From positions 5,693,501 through 5,757,500 of the forward strand of contig JASJZH010000002.1 in the NCBI GenBank assembly GCA_037178975.1: a stretch of 64,000 bases of DNA. Reading direction: 5' to 3'. This DNA comes from Oscheius tipulae (Eukaryota > Nematoda > Chromadorea > Rhabditida > Rhabditidae). Positions 48,386-60,297 of the stretch are shown piece by piece. Position 1 is the first letter of the stretch. Each line of letters starts with the position of its first letter. The notes beneath the pieces were generated by a model. It did not search any database. It was not told the origin of the DNA and saw nothing but the letters and a program-made list of their open reading frames with translations. The position numbers and the translations under genes were made by a program.

Positions 48386-48733
48386 CTGAAAGACTTTTTT
48401 TTGGGGGGAGTGGAGAGGCAGAGAACCTACGACAGCTGGTTAGCTGGATTCCCTTGAGAAGTTTTTCCTGTAATAAAACTTGAAAAGTTTCTTTTGAAAT
48501 AAACTTGCAACTGCATCAATTAACAGAAGGCAGTAAGAATTGCTTCCCGTCTGGACGACTGTCGCGCCTTCAGTTCTACTCGTCTTATACCAGCTGCTCG
48601 TCCAACAGCAACTCCACAAACAATGAGGTCAGCGACGACTATACCACTTTTTTCATATCCAGCTGCTTTCTTTTTCTTGGTCCGTCTCGTAGATATGGTA
48701 TCTAGGGGGTCTGCTGGGTTTCGCCGACCTCTA
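48386..48733. other. Short intergenic region
   Basis: A donor-acceptor pair on the minus strand (48425-48387) could join a non-coding leader exon to the MSP-domain start codon. Nothing else is seen. Confidence 0.3.
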
Positions 48734-49114
48734 CTAAGTGTTGGGCACCGGCTCTGATTCGCATAGACTGAACAAGCTCTAAATTACATATATGACAAAA
48801 CTGTACCGTCGACAGAATTTCTACTTCACGTTCAGGGACATTGGAAGGACTTTTGGGATTTGCAGACCCGGACGCTGAATTGCTGGGATCGCTAGATTCC
48901 TCGAGAAATGGAATAGCTATATTGGATACCGAATGTTCTTGTTCTTCCGGCAGAAAAAGGATCGAATTGACAGGCAGCAGCAAGGAGCATCAAAGACAGT
49001 TAACAAACTAAACCGCTGTCTGCCCGTCGACGAAATTTGCTCTTCATACGGCCACAGACGGAGCTTGGGAAGTTTCTGGAAGATAGTGCACAATCTGAAA
49101 CTATTCGAGTACAT
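48734..49114 (-). CDS. Small unrecognised protein, 95 residues
   Basis: Three exons (49114-49009, 48943-48807, 48778-48734) sum to 288 nt, in phase throughout; the second intron is 28 nt. The protein begins MYSNSFRLCTIFQKLPKLRL. It has a Ser/Pro-rich middle (EESSDPSNSASGSANPKSPS) and ends LCESEPVPNT. No domain or signal peptide is clear. The disordered middle suggests a regulatory or linker protein, but this is inference only. It lies 342 nt downstream of the AMPK gamma gene on the same strand. Confidence 0.45.
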
Positions 49115-49456
49115 GAATACTTTTGCGCGCTTGAAGAATTCTCTGTTCTACTATAGAGACCGTATTTGATCAACTAAAATGAAATCAGTCTACCGAGAAG
49201 ATCTACAACGGAAGAGACTGCAAAGAGCAGAGAACATGGGAACACGGATCTACTCAAGAGAGAAACTTCTCACAAAAGACAGCTCTCTACTAATCAAATA
49301 ATGGTCAAGCAGTTTAATATACAGATATCAAATATGTCAAGAACAATTTTTATGAGTAAGGCAAAAGAGATGAGGAAAGGTCTCGCCACCCGCTGACCAT
49401 TAGGATATGTACAATCATTGCACAAAGTCATTAAAGCTGTCAAAGTGTGCACCGGA
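49115..49456. other. Spacer downstream of AMPK gamma
   Basis: No coding exon is seen in 342 nt. It should contain the 3' UTR of the AMPK gamma gene. Confidence 0.4.
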
Positions 49457-51796
49457 TTATGATGAGCTGGAAGAGGAAGAAGAGGAAGTGGCAGGACCAT
49501 CTCCATTGCTACTATTCTGAGGAGTGCTGCGCTGGAATGGAGCCTGGTCGTCGGTCAGATGACGAATGACATCACTCAAGGAGATACAGCCGATCGGAAG
49601 ACCCTCGTCGCTGATGATAAAAACACTACGGACGTGGTTCGCTCCCATCAAAGTGTCCAGAACCTGGAAAAGGACATGTCATACTGTGAACCTCTGCCAC
49701 TCTCACTTTGGTAACAGTGTCGGTAGGACGAAGAAGTTCAAAAGGCTCGCGACATCGAACAATGTCGCCGATCGGAGAGGCAAGAAGTTTGTCCTGAAAC
49801 CCATTAATTCCTGCTGCTCACCCAAGAAAACTCACATGTTCCTTTAAGGGAACAAAATTGAAAGCCTGGGCCACATCAGCCTTGACCAGAACATTGACCA
49901 CCTGACCGAGTTCATTGACAATTGGAATACCAGAAACACGATGGTCCAGCAGCTTGGTGATGGCGGTATCGACAGTGTCAGAGACAGTAGTCTGAAACAG
50001 ATACTCTCAACTGAAAAAGAATAAACCAACAGTGATAAGATTTTCGCCCCAGGTGCCAACATTGCAGTCCTTGATGGGACAATGGAGCCAGGCAGCCCAA
50101 TGGAGAGATCGATTCTGTTTATGGACAACCTGGATGATTCGCTTCAAAGTGACCATGCAGACGACGTCGCCAGTGCCAGGTTCCATGACAGCAAGACGAT
50201 GAACTCGATGCTTGTTGAAGGTCATGCAGGCGTCGTAGATTCTGGAACCATTGGATTACTGGACAAGATTCAAAACTTGCTTCATGTTGGAATAGACCTG
50301 GACCAAGGAAGCTTCCTCGGAGAGAATAGAGATGACCGGTTTCATCCTCATGACAACGACTGTCTTCTTTCTCTGGATAGGATCACGACCATCAGTCTCA
50401 GCTTCGGGATCATCTACAGGCTTCTCTTCAGTCTCTGGACAGGCCTCTTCCTCTTTCTCTTCGGGATCCCGACTCTCGGAAGGCTTCTCCTCCTCCACAA
50501 CAATTTCTTTCTGCCCTTCGACGACGTCAGCTGCCTCTGTCAGTTCCTCTGTCTTCAGGGACTCTGCCTCCTCTTGTTCGACCTCAACTTCCTTCGTCTC
50601 TTCTGTCACAGGCTCTAGGATCTCCTCTTCCGTCTCCTCTACTTTCGAGAGCTTTTTCTCATTCAAAACGGTATCCTCTTCAGTGTCCGTGGCCTCATCC
50701 TGCGACGAGACCTCCTTTCTCGCTTCGACACACTCGATGCTCGGAATCTCTTCTTCATACTCGGCTTCCTCAGCCAACTTGGCTTCCAGAGCAAGTCGCT
50801 CTCGCTCGAGCTCTTCAGGAGTGACTTCGACCTCCAGCTGCAGAGACTTCAGAGCTCGGAGGAAGTCAGTCAAGGTGACAATGGAGACGATCTGGAAATG
50901 TGATTAATACAAAAATGATGAGGACAATACCCTGTGGAGATCCGAATCAAATACCAAAGCAGCTCCAACATTATTCTGACAGAGAGCCTGAAAAGCCTTG
51001 TCTACTCCAAGGTTTTTGTCAACAGTGATCAGTGTAGTCTGAAGTGGGACCAATTCATTAAGGTCGATGACCTTCATGTATTGGGTGTATGGGTCGGACT
51101 GGACATCTGGAAGCAAATATCCTGTTTACAGGCTCACATCTCCTTACCAACAAGTCCGACAACATCGACAGTCAGAGGACGAGAGGTTTTGCGGAGAATT
51201 AGAATATCTGTACTGTTGCTGCGAGGACGACGGAAGGACCAGTGGTCATTGTAGATATCTTGGCTTTCCTGATCCTCTTCACGCAGGTCGAAGACGTTCT
51301 CGACCGGACAACCATTGACCTGGAAAAACGGTATGAAGCAAAAAGTTAGCTCCAATGGTGCACTGTCTTCTAGCCTTCTGTAAGATTACCTTTCCGAGGC
51401 TTCGAATCAATAAGACATCCCACCACTACAACATCAAATGTCATGGAAAAACGCAATTCAAATTCGACTGCCAACATAATTTTCTGTCTGTCTGTCATCT
51501 GTCAAGACTCACCTGTACTTTCATCAAGGTCTTCTGCTGTGATTGTCGTCTCTGTGCAAGCTGGCTGCTGCTCGGAGTACTGACACTGCCGCTCCTCGGA
51601 CGAGTAACGAAATCTCTCAGTCCTTTGAGCAGACTATTGGGCGAACGACTGGTGGAAGAATGTCTTCGAACCCTGGGCTCAGCTGAAAATAACTCTTTTA
51701 ACATACACAGTCCCCAAACTCACGACGACTATATATATTGCACGGACCCGTGACGGGCATATGAGGTTGAGGTGCTACTCTGCATGTATGGTTCAT
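49457..51796 (-). CDS. aakg: AMP-activated protein kinase gamma subunit with a large acidic insertion
   Basis: Nine exons (51796-51724, 51682-51513, 51319-51148, 51106-50931, 50891-50281, 50241-50031, 49991-49836, 49793-49707, 49663-49457) total 1863 nt, 620 residues. After a Ser/Arg-rich N-terminus (HSSTSRSPNSLLKGLRDF) come the CBS repeats. CBS1: NNVGAALVFDSD and SIVTLTDFLRAL. CBS2: FNKHRVHRLAVMEPGTG and LKRIIQ. CBS3: LLDHRVSGIPIVNE. CBS4: MGANHVRSVFIISDEG. These bind AMP/ADP/ATP in the heterotrimeric energy sensor. Between CBS1 and CBS2 (about residues 218-365) a Glu-rich stretch replaces the normal short linker. The intron after 50281 must use a GC donor (AA|GCAAGT). The tail ends in a poly-Ser run. 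The first ATG lies 2 nt after TTTTTCAG; alternative upstream starts are possible. Confidence 0.9.
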
Positions 51797-54180
51797 ACCT
51801 GAAAAATTCCAGATTCCATGGTATGACAAAAGGAGCAAGAATACTACGACGCGCGGCTACAGATGTTTTGACAGGCCATTGGATCCCCTCTCCTGGAAGG
51901 GTACACAAACAGCGGAAGAGGAAGATCGAAGACAAAAACAGGAAAACATCACGTGTGTGGATTTGGGAGCCATATGGTAAGCAGAGACATGTTAGCTACC
52001 AACATAGATCTCTACGAAACGAATACATAGTCTCAGACCCACAAGAGGATCTCATAAGTCTTGGATCCTTACGTTTCCAGGCCAAAAATCCAAAAACTGA
52101 CAGATCTCATTGACAAAATTAGAATGACACTCTCTTGGCAGTTAATTCCTCTAGAGAGTATTCCCACTGACAGGGAGACGACAGATTCAGTTCGGCAAGA
52201 TTGTGGCAATTTGATGTAAATTCGAGCGGGAAGGAGTGGGCCCATAAACCTCATTGTCAAGGAGAAGTCAAATACAACTCGGAAAAAACAAAACACAATA
52301 CCTGAAGCTAGGGGAGATATCGGTTGTCGAGTGGGAGAAATCATTTTACGGGCACACAGTGGTATGTGGAAGAGTAAGAGAGGAGGGGTAACACAGAGAG
52401 GCGGAGCTTCCGGAAGCATGTGATCTTAGATCTTTACCACGAGAAATCGGAATATCGATCTGATGGTCAACAATAACACGCTGACCGCGGCCGCAATCTG
52501 ACTTACTCTTAAGCAAAGATGGGAAGGAACTCAACTTTCGATGATCTACATCGAACGGCATCCAAACACCAAAGTGACACCGCCGAAGCTGTACGGATGA
52601 GAAAGTCTATGGTTCCCGAGATGATACGGGTGAGACTTTTTGAGCTCTCAAATGCAACCAATAGTCTGCGATGATAAGGGTTTGAACCGACCACAACGTA
52701 CCAACCTCATGCCAGAAAAAAATTTGTCAAGACGATGACAGCGACAGCTTTAAACGTGTGCTGATATCGTATGGGTGAAAACAGAGAACAGGATTACACG
52801 GTATGGAATACGCAGTGATTGGAAAGAGGTATTCAAGTGAGAGAGCCTGCATAGGAGGTACGGCGAAGACAAACTAATACCAGAAAATAGCACTCGGATC
52901 TTGTTTGTGTCCTGCTTTGCAGGAATATGCATCCAAAACAAGTGGTTCACTGAAAAAATATCCCAATGTTCTTGACCTTTAGGTCATTTCCGGACACACT
53001 CTGTGGGCGGCTCGTTTCCAAGACAGCTTTCTCTCAGCTGATCACGTTGTCATGTTACTAGCAGGAAACAACAAGAAGCCGTCAAAAATAGTTCCAGATT
53101 GATGCAATAGAGGAGCCCACAAATTGGATTGGAACAGAGACACAGCAGCCGAGACACACACACAGAAAATCTTTGACCTCAGCCAATTTCGGCCGGCTAG
53201 GAAAAACGGGTGAGTCCTTTTAATCAAGGCGAAATGGAGGTAACCCGAGACGTGAAGCCATTTCTGGAATCCAGGAAGAAAAAGGACGGAATGGCAAATA
53301 TTTTGGCATCGCAATAATCTCAGAATAGAAAACAGGCGGGAAGCCAAGAAAAGGAATGAATGCACTTTGAGTAAAGAGAAAAACCAAGCAGAACTCTTTG
53401 TCCACTCAAACGGTTGCTTGATGACTAAGACAGGAGAAGAAATGCACCTTCTGGTAGTATCTGAACCCAAGAATCAGCTTCAAGTCATTACAATCAAGAG
53501 TTATGATACTTGTTTATTATTCAAATCTGTTCAGGATATTCATCGAAATACCGATGTCCTTGAAAACAGAGTGACAGACGACGCTGGCTTATAAACGGGG
53601 ACTTTTGATCATTGGGAGAGGTCAAACCAAGAACCACTCGTATTGAATAGACTGTGAGCTGTCTGTTCAGGCGGTTGTTTCGGACCAGAAAATCACTTCC
53701 AAAATGTCTAGAGTAATTGGAGACTTGGATCAAGGAACAGAACAATAGTAAGCCATCGAAGTCCCAAACAGCGGGGACAAGAAAGATTCGCAACGAGTTG
53801 ACAAAGAAAACTGCCTGTAATGAGTGGACAGTCGGAAGAATTTTAAATACGAATTTTCTATCTGATCCGAGCCGTGACTTCCTATTCAGACCGTTTCCGC
53901 GGCGTTCCAACGAATAAGAATCTTGAAATTGGGAAGAGATGACAATACAGTCAAAAAGAGATGCTTGAAAAAGAGGGTTTGACCTTACTGATAACAGGTT
54001 TAAAAAGGGCCTAAGAGATCTAAAGACTGGACAGTTCTTTGAGCGGCTTATGTCTTGTACTCAGTTGACCTCTCTCCCACACACGTACCCAGGGGAATGC
54101 GCTTCCCTTTGGACACGCGCTGATCATAAAAAGAACTTATTGACAGAGAGCGGAGCGTAGCAGAAAGAACGGTCAGTTCG

Positions 54181-54202
54181 GAGAGAGAGAGAGAGAGAGA
54201 GC
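54181..54202. repeat. (GA)n microsatellite
   Basis: About eleven GA units occur in a row. Confidence 0.8.
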
Positions 54203-55814
54203 GACGGGTCACAGCTGGCAGATAGTGGGCACAGACTCTCGCAGGCTTAGAGGGAAGCGAATCGATAGCCGATTCCGATCTCTCTCACAAGTCCAGAGAG
54301 CGAGACATTTTTTTTTCCGAAAGAGGATTTCAACTGGACTATCCGCCGGAGCGCTTTATGTTAATTGAACAATAAAAGTGGAAAACGTGGAATCCGAGGG
54401 AATACGGGAGTGTTTCGAAAATAGGAGAACCAGAAATATATAAGTTGCTTTGCGCGTGACATATAATGAGTACACGTTCAGTGTTTCCCAAAAGTCTTGT
54501 TTATCCCAGGCCTTTTCCAGCTCCAGACAACTATTAATAGCCGAAAGGGAGAGTGAGAGAAAGAGAGGAAACACTTATGTAAAACAGGGAAATCGCGGAT
54601 ATTAGTGGTGCTCGAAGTCTGGGCGAGAGCGAGACATTGGCCTTTTGAACGCAGTGACATTTTGATAAAGAATTGTAACCCCCGCTTTCTTGGCTACCTG
54701 TAATTTCACAGAACAGGACAAGATGAAAATAAGAGAAGACAGCTGAAGCTGAATTCCGGAGATCTGACAACCCGATGAGGAAACAGTTGGAAAGTTGTGT
54801 CAGAAATCGGTTTCCGCCTTTGCAACGTTTACAAAAATGTTGTCTTTGATCTTGTTGGCAGCTTTGCAGAAAATTCGAAAGGGCGGACCAGATTTTTCAA
54901 GAGCTCTAGGCAAGAGACAGGTCGATCAGTATGACTTGAGAACTGTTGGATCTTTCATCAAAATCTGGTCTTTAAGCTCTTTGGTTTCAGGACACATCAT
55001 CTAGGGTCACAACGTTGTAACATTGAATACTCAGCTATAAAACTTAGGGTATGAACAGGCGCGATGATGGATATTTAGCAACTCTATTTACAGCTGTTTG
55101 GAAACAGTGGCACAAGGCAAACTGAACCACCTGTCGCTTTTCCTTAAACTCGCAACCTTTTGGACAGAGAACATTCTAGAACAAAAAGTTTAAAAGCTAG
55201 TTCAGTTATTAAGAAAGAGGAACTGTCACGTTATTAATAGCTCACGAGGCGAGTACGCACCCCTGTATTGACAGAACTGCCATGAGAAAAGGAGGAGCTG
55301 AACAAGCTGAGGGCTCTATTTTTCACACAGAACTATTCTCTGCACAGCGGACGTAACTGGAACGAAAGGGCTTTAAAAATGAGCGGAATGAGTAGAATGA
55401 GCAAGGACATTTTGTCTGATTAGTCCTTAGTCAGACAGAGACAAAACAGGGAAACTGGAGTCAAATATTTTGGATGGCATCTTCCAAACGCAAAACATGT
55501 TTTCCTGGTGAGTAAGAGGTGAAAACAGTCAAATACTAAACAGAAGTGAGACTGAAGAAAAATGGCTACGTGCACCGCTCTATTGTTTGTCTAATGGAGC
55601 GGGGAGAGCGAGAGAGCATCTCGGGAAAAGAATACTTTAGCCTCTTTAGTTGAGAAAACTTTGGTCTTTAAAACTGTGACCTGCGTGAATGTGGCTATAG
55701 TAAATGCTAGGCTGCCCTTTTCGTTAGGTCAACTGCGCGTCTGATTCTGGCTCGAGGAATGATGCAAAAAAAGTCTTCTGGAGGAGTTTCATGGACAGAC
55801 AAACAAATTACATC

Positions 55815-55883
55815 AATCCGGGAAATGAACTGGACACTTATTGTTTTGTAGTCGGAGCTCTAACCGACTGAGCTATAAGGGCA
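55815..55883 (-). repeat. tRNA-derived fragment (SINE-like or tRNA pseudogene)
   Basis: On the minus strand, 55881 onwards reads GCCCTTATAGCTCAGTCGGT, then TAGAGC: a 5' acceptor strand, D arm and perfect A box. A weaker B-like box (CCAGTTCATTTCC) follows. The anticodon stem and 3' acceptor strand do not pair, so no functional tRNA is called. Confidence 0.5.
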
Positions 55884-57727
55884 AAAGCCGCGCCTATTTT
55901 TCCCGACACTTATTTCATGGAGGCACGAAGTAATACAAGACAACAACTATTATGTTCACGGCAGAACTTATGCTATACAATGCGGTTTGACTCGACGTGC
56001 AAAAAGTAATTGCAGTCACAAAGTAACTGATAAATTGGCAATTTGGACTTCAGACACACACACAGACTTTTGGCCATTTAGAGTCGTTTTCAATCACAAA
56101 CGATTAGACCATGTCTTTAAAGTCACAATGCTCTCATGACAAACAATAGTAAAGATCTAAATATAGCGCAGCCCTAGACGACTACTTGATTTTCTCGCAG
56201 CTGCAACTTTATTGCGTTTGGAAAGGGAGAGAGCGCGTAATGGCAATAATCCAAGTTGTTTTGGTCACAATTACGACCGGAAACTGCCTCTTGTTATTAT
56301 GACTTTGAGGTGAATAGATTAGCCTCTGAGAGCAGCAAAACACATGTCTGGTCAGTCTAAAAACGGTTTTTGTGGAGGAAAGAAAAGAGAGAAAACTCGG
56401 CTTTGGATGTCGTTTCGACAAGGCATTAGACTTTAATTGGCCAAGGAATAACAGAGCATTCTCCGGCGCAATCAAGAGGAAAGCCGTCGGAAAGAAAGTG
56501 TATGGTTTCGTCATTTTGATGAAAGAGCACAAAAATAGGGAGAGACGAAAAACAATCGGTGAGTACCTGATCCTGTTTGTGATCTAAAGTGCAATCTGAC
56601 TGTTGTCGGTTTGAAAGGGTAGAGAAGAGAGTCAAGAGAACATACTGAATTATGCAGATGAGCGGCTGAGACTCTAGAAATTCAAGGCGTGTGAGTGTCT
56701 CTCTGGCAAAAGATGCCGGGGGGGGGGGAAGAGGAACCGAATTGCTGAAGTTTGAAGGAGATCCTAATGATGCTCGGGGGAGCTTCCAGTGGCTATTGTT
56801 ACTTAATGGAACGACTGATTCGAATCGAGAATTAAGGGGAGTCTTCTGGAGTAACAAGGGTCTGTTTCAATAAAAGGAACTAATCGGTTACTCTCCTGAC
56901 TTTGTTTGCAAATTTGACAGGGTTGACTCTTCTTCTCGTCAACCCTAAATATTGCCTTGTTTTATCTGGGACAACCTATAGCTTTCAACACTCTCAAGGG
57001 TGTGGAAACAGTATAAAGTTTTCAGAATGATCGGCTCTGTATTTCATATAGAATTACGAAAAAGAGTTCAAATGAGACGACCACTGATCTAAGGATGAGA
57101 CTGTATGACTGTATTCAGTTCCATCACGTCAGACAGACACACACAAACATCCCACGCTTGTCATAGGCAAAGATAGCTAGATCTTTGAGTCAAGTTAGCC
57201 GAGGATACTTCCTCGCTAATCGGAACTTTTCCTCAATTGACTTTCTCTAGATCACTGTGTGAAGGGTGTGAGAAGACCTATCGAAAGACCTACCTGTCAA
57301 GTTTTGTCAGACTCGTGAAGATCTCAAGTCAGTTCTAAAATGAAAGTAAAGAGTTTCCCAATATCTGGTCATTTGGATCACCAACACAAATAGTAGTTCT
57401 GAAATTGTCTTTAGCAGATTTGAGGATCTCATTGGGGAAGGTGAACTGGAATATTCCAAAATCCGTAAGCTACTAGCAAGCCCAAATAAGAGACATGAAG
57501 ATGACAATTGAAAGACCTGACCTCCACTATGAACAAGGTGAAAACGCTCGAGAACAGACGATATTCCCATCTTGAAGCTGGTCTAGTCGAATGACAGACT
57601 GTTCGGTGCTGGTACCCTCGGCACGTTTTCTGACTCAGGATACACCTCCTCACGCTTCCTGGCTAATTTCGTAAAGGGCGCATGTCCCCCAGTCAAAAAT
57701 ATCCTTATGGAACTATTTATTCTCGAA

Positions 57728-58494
57728 CTATCGTCCGTACCACTGAGAAGAGTGGTCAGCATAGCCCCAGACTCCATTGTAGTAGGGTCCTGAAAAAGTG
57801 TTCTCACATCGTCAAGTACCAGTAAATACCGTAGCGTTCCCATTGGTTGATTTCAAAGTTAGTCGGGGCTGGCAGACCGTACTTGTTCTTATGGAAAGAG
57901 ATTTCGTGGTAGTAGTTACGGTACGATTGATGGGTGTAGAGCGGGGGTAGTCCTCCATTGTAGTACTTGTCCCTAAACGAGGAAGTTTCGAAGGTCGAAG
58001 CTTACATTGTAAGGCCACTATGAACTAGAGCCAAACTTCACGGCTGAGAAGGGGAGAGAGATGAAAATTGTTCTTGTTACGGATGAGAAAGCTCCGATAC
58101 AGTACGGTTTCAAAATCTTATAAGATTTCTGAGACGCCAAAGAGATTGAAAAGTTTTCTCGTGGCCCAGATTGTTCTTGTTACGGATGAGAAAGTTTCAA
58201 GCTGGGGAAACCTAATAAGAAGTTAAATAGTTACTGCCAGACAATAGCAATTGGCAGCCAGTAGCTCGAGATCACAGACAGAGAGACACGCCTCAACTTG
58301 ACAGAACTAAACGCACCTATAGAATCCGAAACTATCAAAGCCGCCGTTTGTAGGTCCAATGCCGTGAGGCCCATAGCTGTAGTTGTTGGTGAACCCGTTC
58401 CTCTTTACCCTAAATAAAACTGTATTTGGAAAAGTGTAAACCACCTTAAGCCGATGACAATCGTAGCTAAGGTGGGAATAATCAGCCATCGCAT
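57728..58494 (-). CDS. Small secreted Tyr/Asn/Gly-rich protein, 115 residues
   Basis: Four exons (58494-58445, 58409-58317, 57972-57830, 57789-57728) sum to 348 nt, all phases agreeing. The start MRWLIIPTLATIVIGLR is a clear signal peptide or anchor. The mature part is rich in Tyr, Asn and Gly (NNYSYGPHGIGPTNGGFDSF, YYNGG, YRNYYHE, YYNGVWGY) with no cysteine, a composition seen in cuticle, eggshell and some antimicrobial proteins. No family was recognised. Intron 2 holds a 25-nt direct repeat (58068-58092 and 58170-58194). Confidence 0.65.
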
Positions 58495-59411
58495 GTTGAT
58501 GATGAGATGTTCAAGTTGCCGTCTCTCTGCGGGAACCTGCCCTGCAACGGGTTGTAGCTGGCATGAAAACACCTGAAGGACATATTTCACCTCCTAACCC
58601 TAATTCTGCGCAGTCAGATTTAAAATTCAGACTTTTCACGGTGTGTGTCTCGGGGGAAATGCATATTAAAGGAGGGTCTGGGTGAGGTGGACTTCTAGTC
58701 TTCACGGATCACCGACTCGTTACTGGCTTATTTGTGACCCAAAGAGCTCTTATCATCTATTCACCTGCTGCAGCCTTTGCTGACATCATTTTGTCAGCCT
58801 TAGTCCTGCACCTACTCTACCCTAGTCCGCCTGTTCATCTCTTATGCACCGCTCATGTTTTCTTCCTTGTCAATCTGTCCCTGCCTCCAGCGGCAGTCTT
58901 CATCGCGGTCAGATAGCTTCTTCCACCCTTGTCTTTCTTCTTCTGTCAAACTGTCAATCTGGTCCTGTTTCTGTTTAACTGACCATGACAACATTTCACC
59001 ACGTTATCTGCGTTTCTGTCTTCTTGAACTGTTCAGTGTCATGTACTGACTCTCTACCCAGAACTGTCATATGGTACCTGACAGAACCGGTGACTCTCCC
59101 CATGTTAATTTCGGATTCCATGGTACGTAATTTCAGATTCCATGGTACGGAAAAGTAATTTAGATCCGGAAAATTTGTCAAAAGTAATTCCAATTTCGTA
59201 AAAACAACTTTGAATAACAGAAATGCTAGCTTTTCTTTCAAAATGGATATTGTTAGGATATGTATTCAAAGAAAAAAGTTTCAAAAAAGAAAATCCAGAG
59301 GCTCGCCTTTATTGTTCTTGCTACACTTCGATACACATACATAAAACAGTGCCGCTCCTCCGTTGTATTGCAAATACATACCAATCTTCTCGTCGGCTCT
59401 AGGGCTTCAGT
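58495..59411. other. Intergenic region
   Basis: No supported gene is seen. It may contain the missing first exon of the cornichon-like gene, but no convincing candidate was seen. A short direct duplication, GATTCCATGGTACG, occurs at about 59114 and 59135. Confidence 0.35.
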
Positions 59412-59884
59412 GCAGCCCTCTTAATAGCGTCTACTTGACTGTGTTCAGCCAGGCTCAGTTGGATCACATGCTCACTGACAATATGACCCATGTCGACACT
59501 TGTAAGAGTCTCAATTTGGCTGCCCTCATTGCCATTGTCATTCAGCTCGTACTGACACTACTCTTTTTCACCAACCACTTCTACCTTTTCCTTTGGTATC
59601 TCCCAATGCTCTGTTTCAACGTATATCAAGACTATTCGAGGGAGATCAGTTCCGGCTGGGGGCTCTACCATCCGACGAGTATACTGCGGAAGCAACAGCT
59701 GATTCGAATGAGGAAAATCTTCATTGGCAAGATGGTCTTCTATTCGTGTATTGTCGTTCTTTACGGGATTCTTGCCATGGGAAATATTGTTCGTTTAGTA
59801 GAAGCAGAAGATAGGAGACAACTAGTCCAATCTGTCTGTCTAGTCCAACTTTTTAAGTCACTTTTCATCTCTGCATATCTGTAG
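59412..59884 (+). CDS. Cornichon-like protein, single visible exon (N-terminus missing)
   Basis: After an acceptor GCTTCAG at 59411 the frame is open to a TAG at 59882-59884. It shows three hydrophobic segments and the cornichon-type motifs DTCKSLNLAAL and SGWGLYHPTSIL, matching the C-x-x-L-N and G-x-Y/F-x-P-T-x-I signatures. Cornichon proteins are ER cargo receptors that load proteins into COPII vesicles, and AMPA-receptor partners in vertebrates. The first membrane segment normally in this family must come from an upstream exon, not found. The C-terminus runs about 25 residues beyond the usual end, so a further intron near 59790 is possible. Confidence 0.6.
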
Positions 59885-60060
59885 GCACCAGTCTCTTGAC
59901 CATGATAAGAGTTGGTGCGCAGTTGTTCTGCCTTACATCAAGTCAAAGCTCACAAAGTAGTCTCTGTTTGAGTCTCGCATTTTCAAACTTTGCTCGGTCA
60001 ATCTTCAACCTACATTTTGTCTTTTTTGTCTTATCAATTTGTTTTCACTGTTAGTGAATA

Positions 60061-60297
60061 TTAGTGCGAGTCACTTCTGACTATTGTTCGACGAGTTTTG
60101 CTGACTACACAAAACTCTGTATTCTTCTGCAAAACATCGGATCTATTGTTGACTGACCTTCTGCCGAAACACGCAAGTAATCGGATCCCCGGGCAACTGC
60201 CCCAAAGAAAATGATCCAGAAGGCGCTCCTCCAAGTAGAGCTTCTACAATTTCAGCATTTCCCCTCTTCCTTAATGGGTCGACTAATTCTGATGTTC
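60061..60297 (-). CDS. Two 3' exons of an unrecognised gene
   Basis: Exons 60297-60158 and 60126-60061 join in phase 0 across a 31-nt intron with good ends (AAG|GTCAGT, TTTTGCAG). They read ELVDPLRKRGNAEIVEALLG, then GAPSGSFSLGQLPGDPITCV, and end CVVSKTRRTIVRSDSH-stop. The upstream part (60300-60600, minus strand) has open readings, such as one containing EREFSQTVERTQSSPEILRA, but no phased junction was found. Function unknown. Confidence 0.4.

Larger units (their letters stand above)
51797..57727. other. Gene-poor region of about 6 kb
   Basis: No phased coding exons were found on either strand; open frames are short with random codon use. It contains a (GA)n run at 54181-54211, a poly-G run near 56718-56728, a tRNA-like fragment at 55815-55883 and many AG-rich words. 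It lies upstream of AMPK gamma and may hold its regulatory sequence and non-coding exons of longer isoforms. Confidence 0.45.

Noticed and set aside
50332-50907. Ser-rich + strand open frame of 191 codons
   Set aside because: It is the antisense shadow of the Glu-rich AMPK gamma exon (GAG/GAA read backwards gives Ser/Leu/Phe codons).
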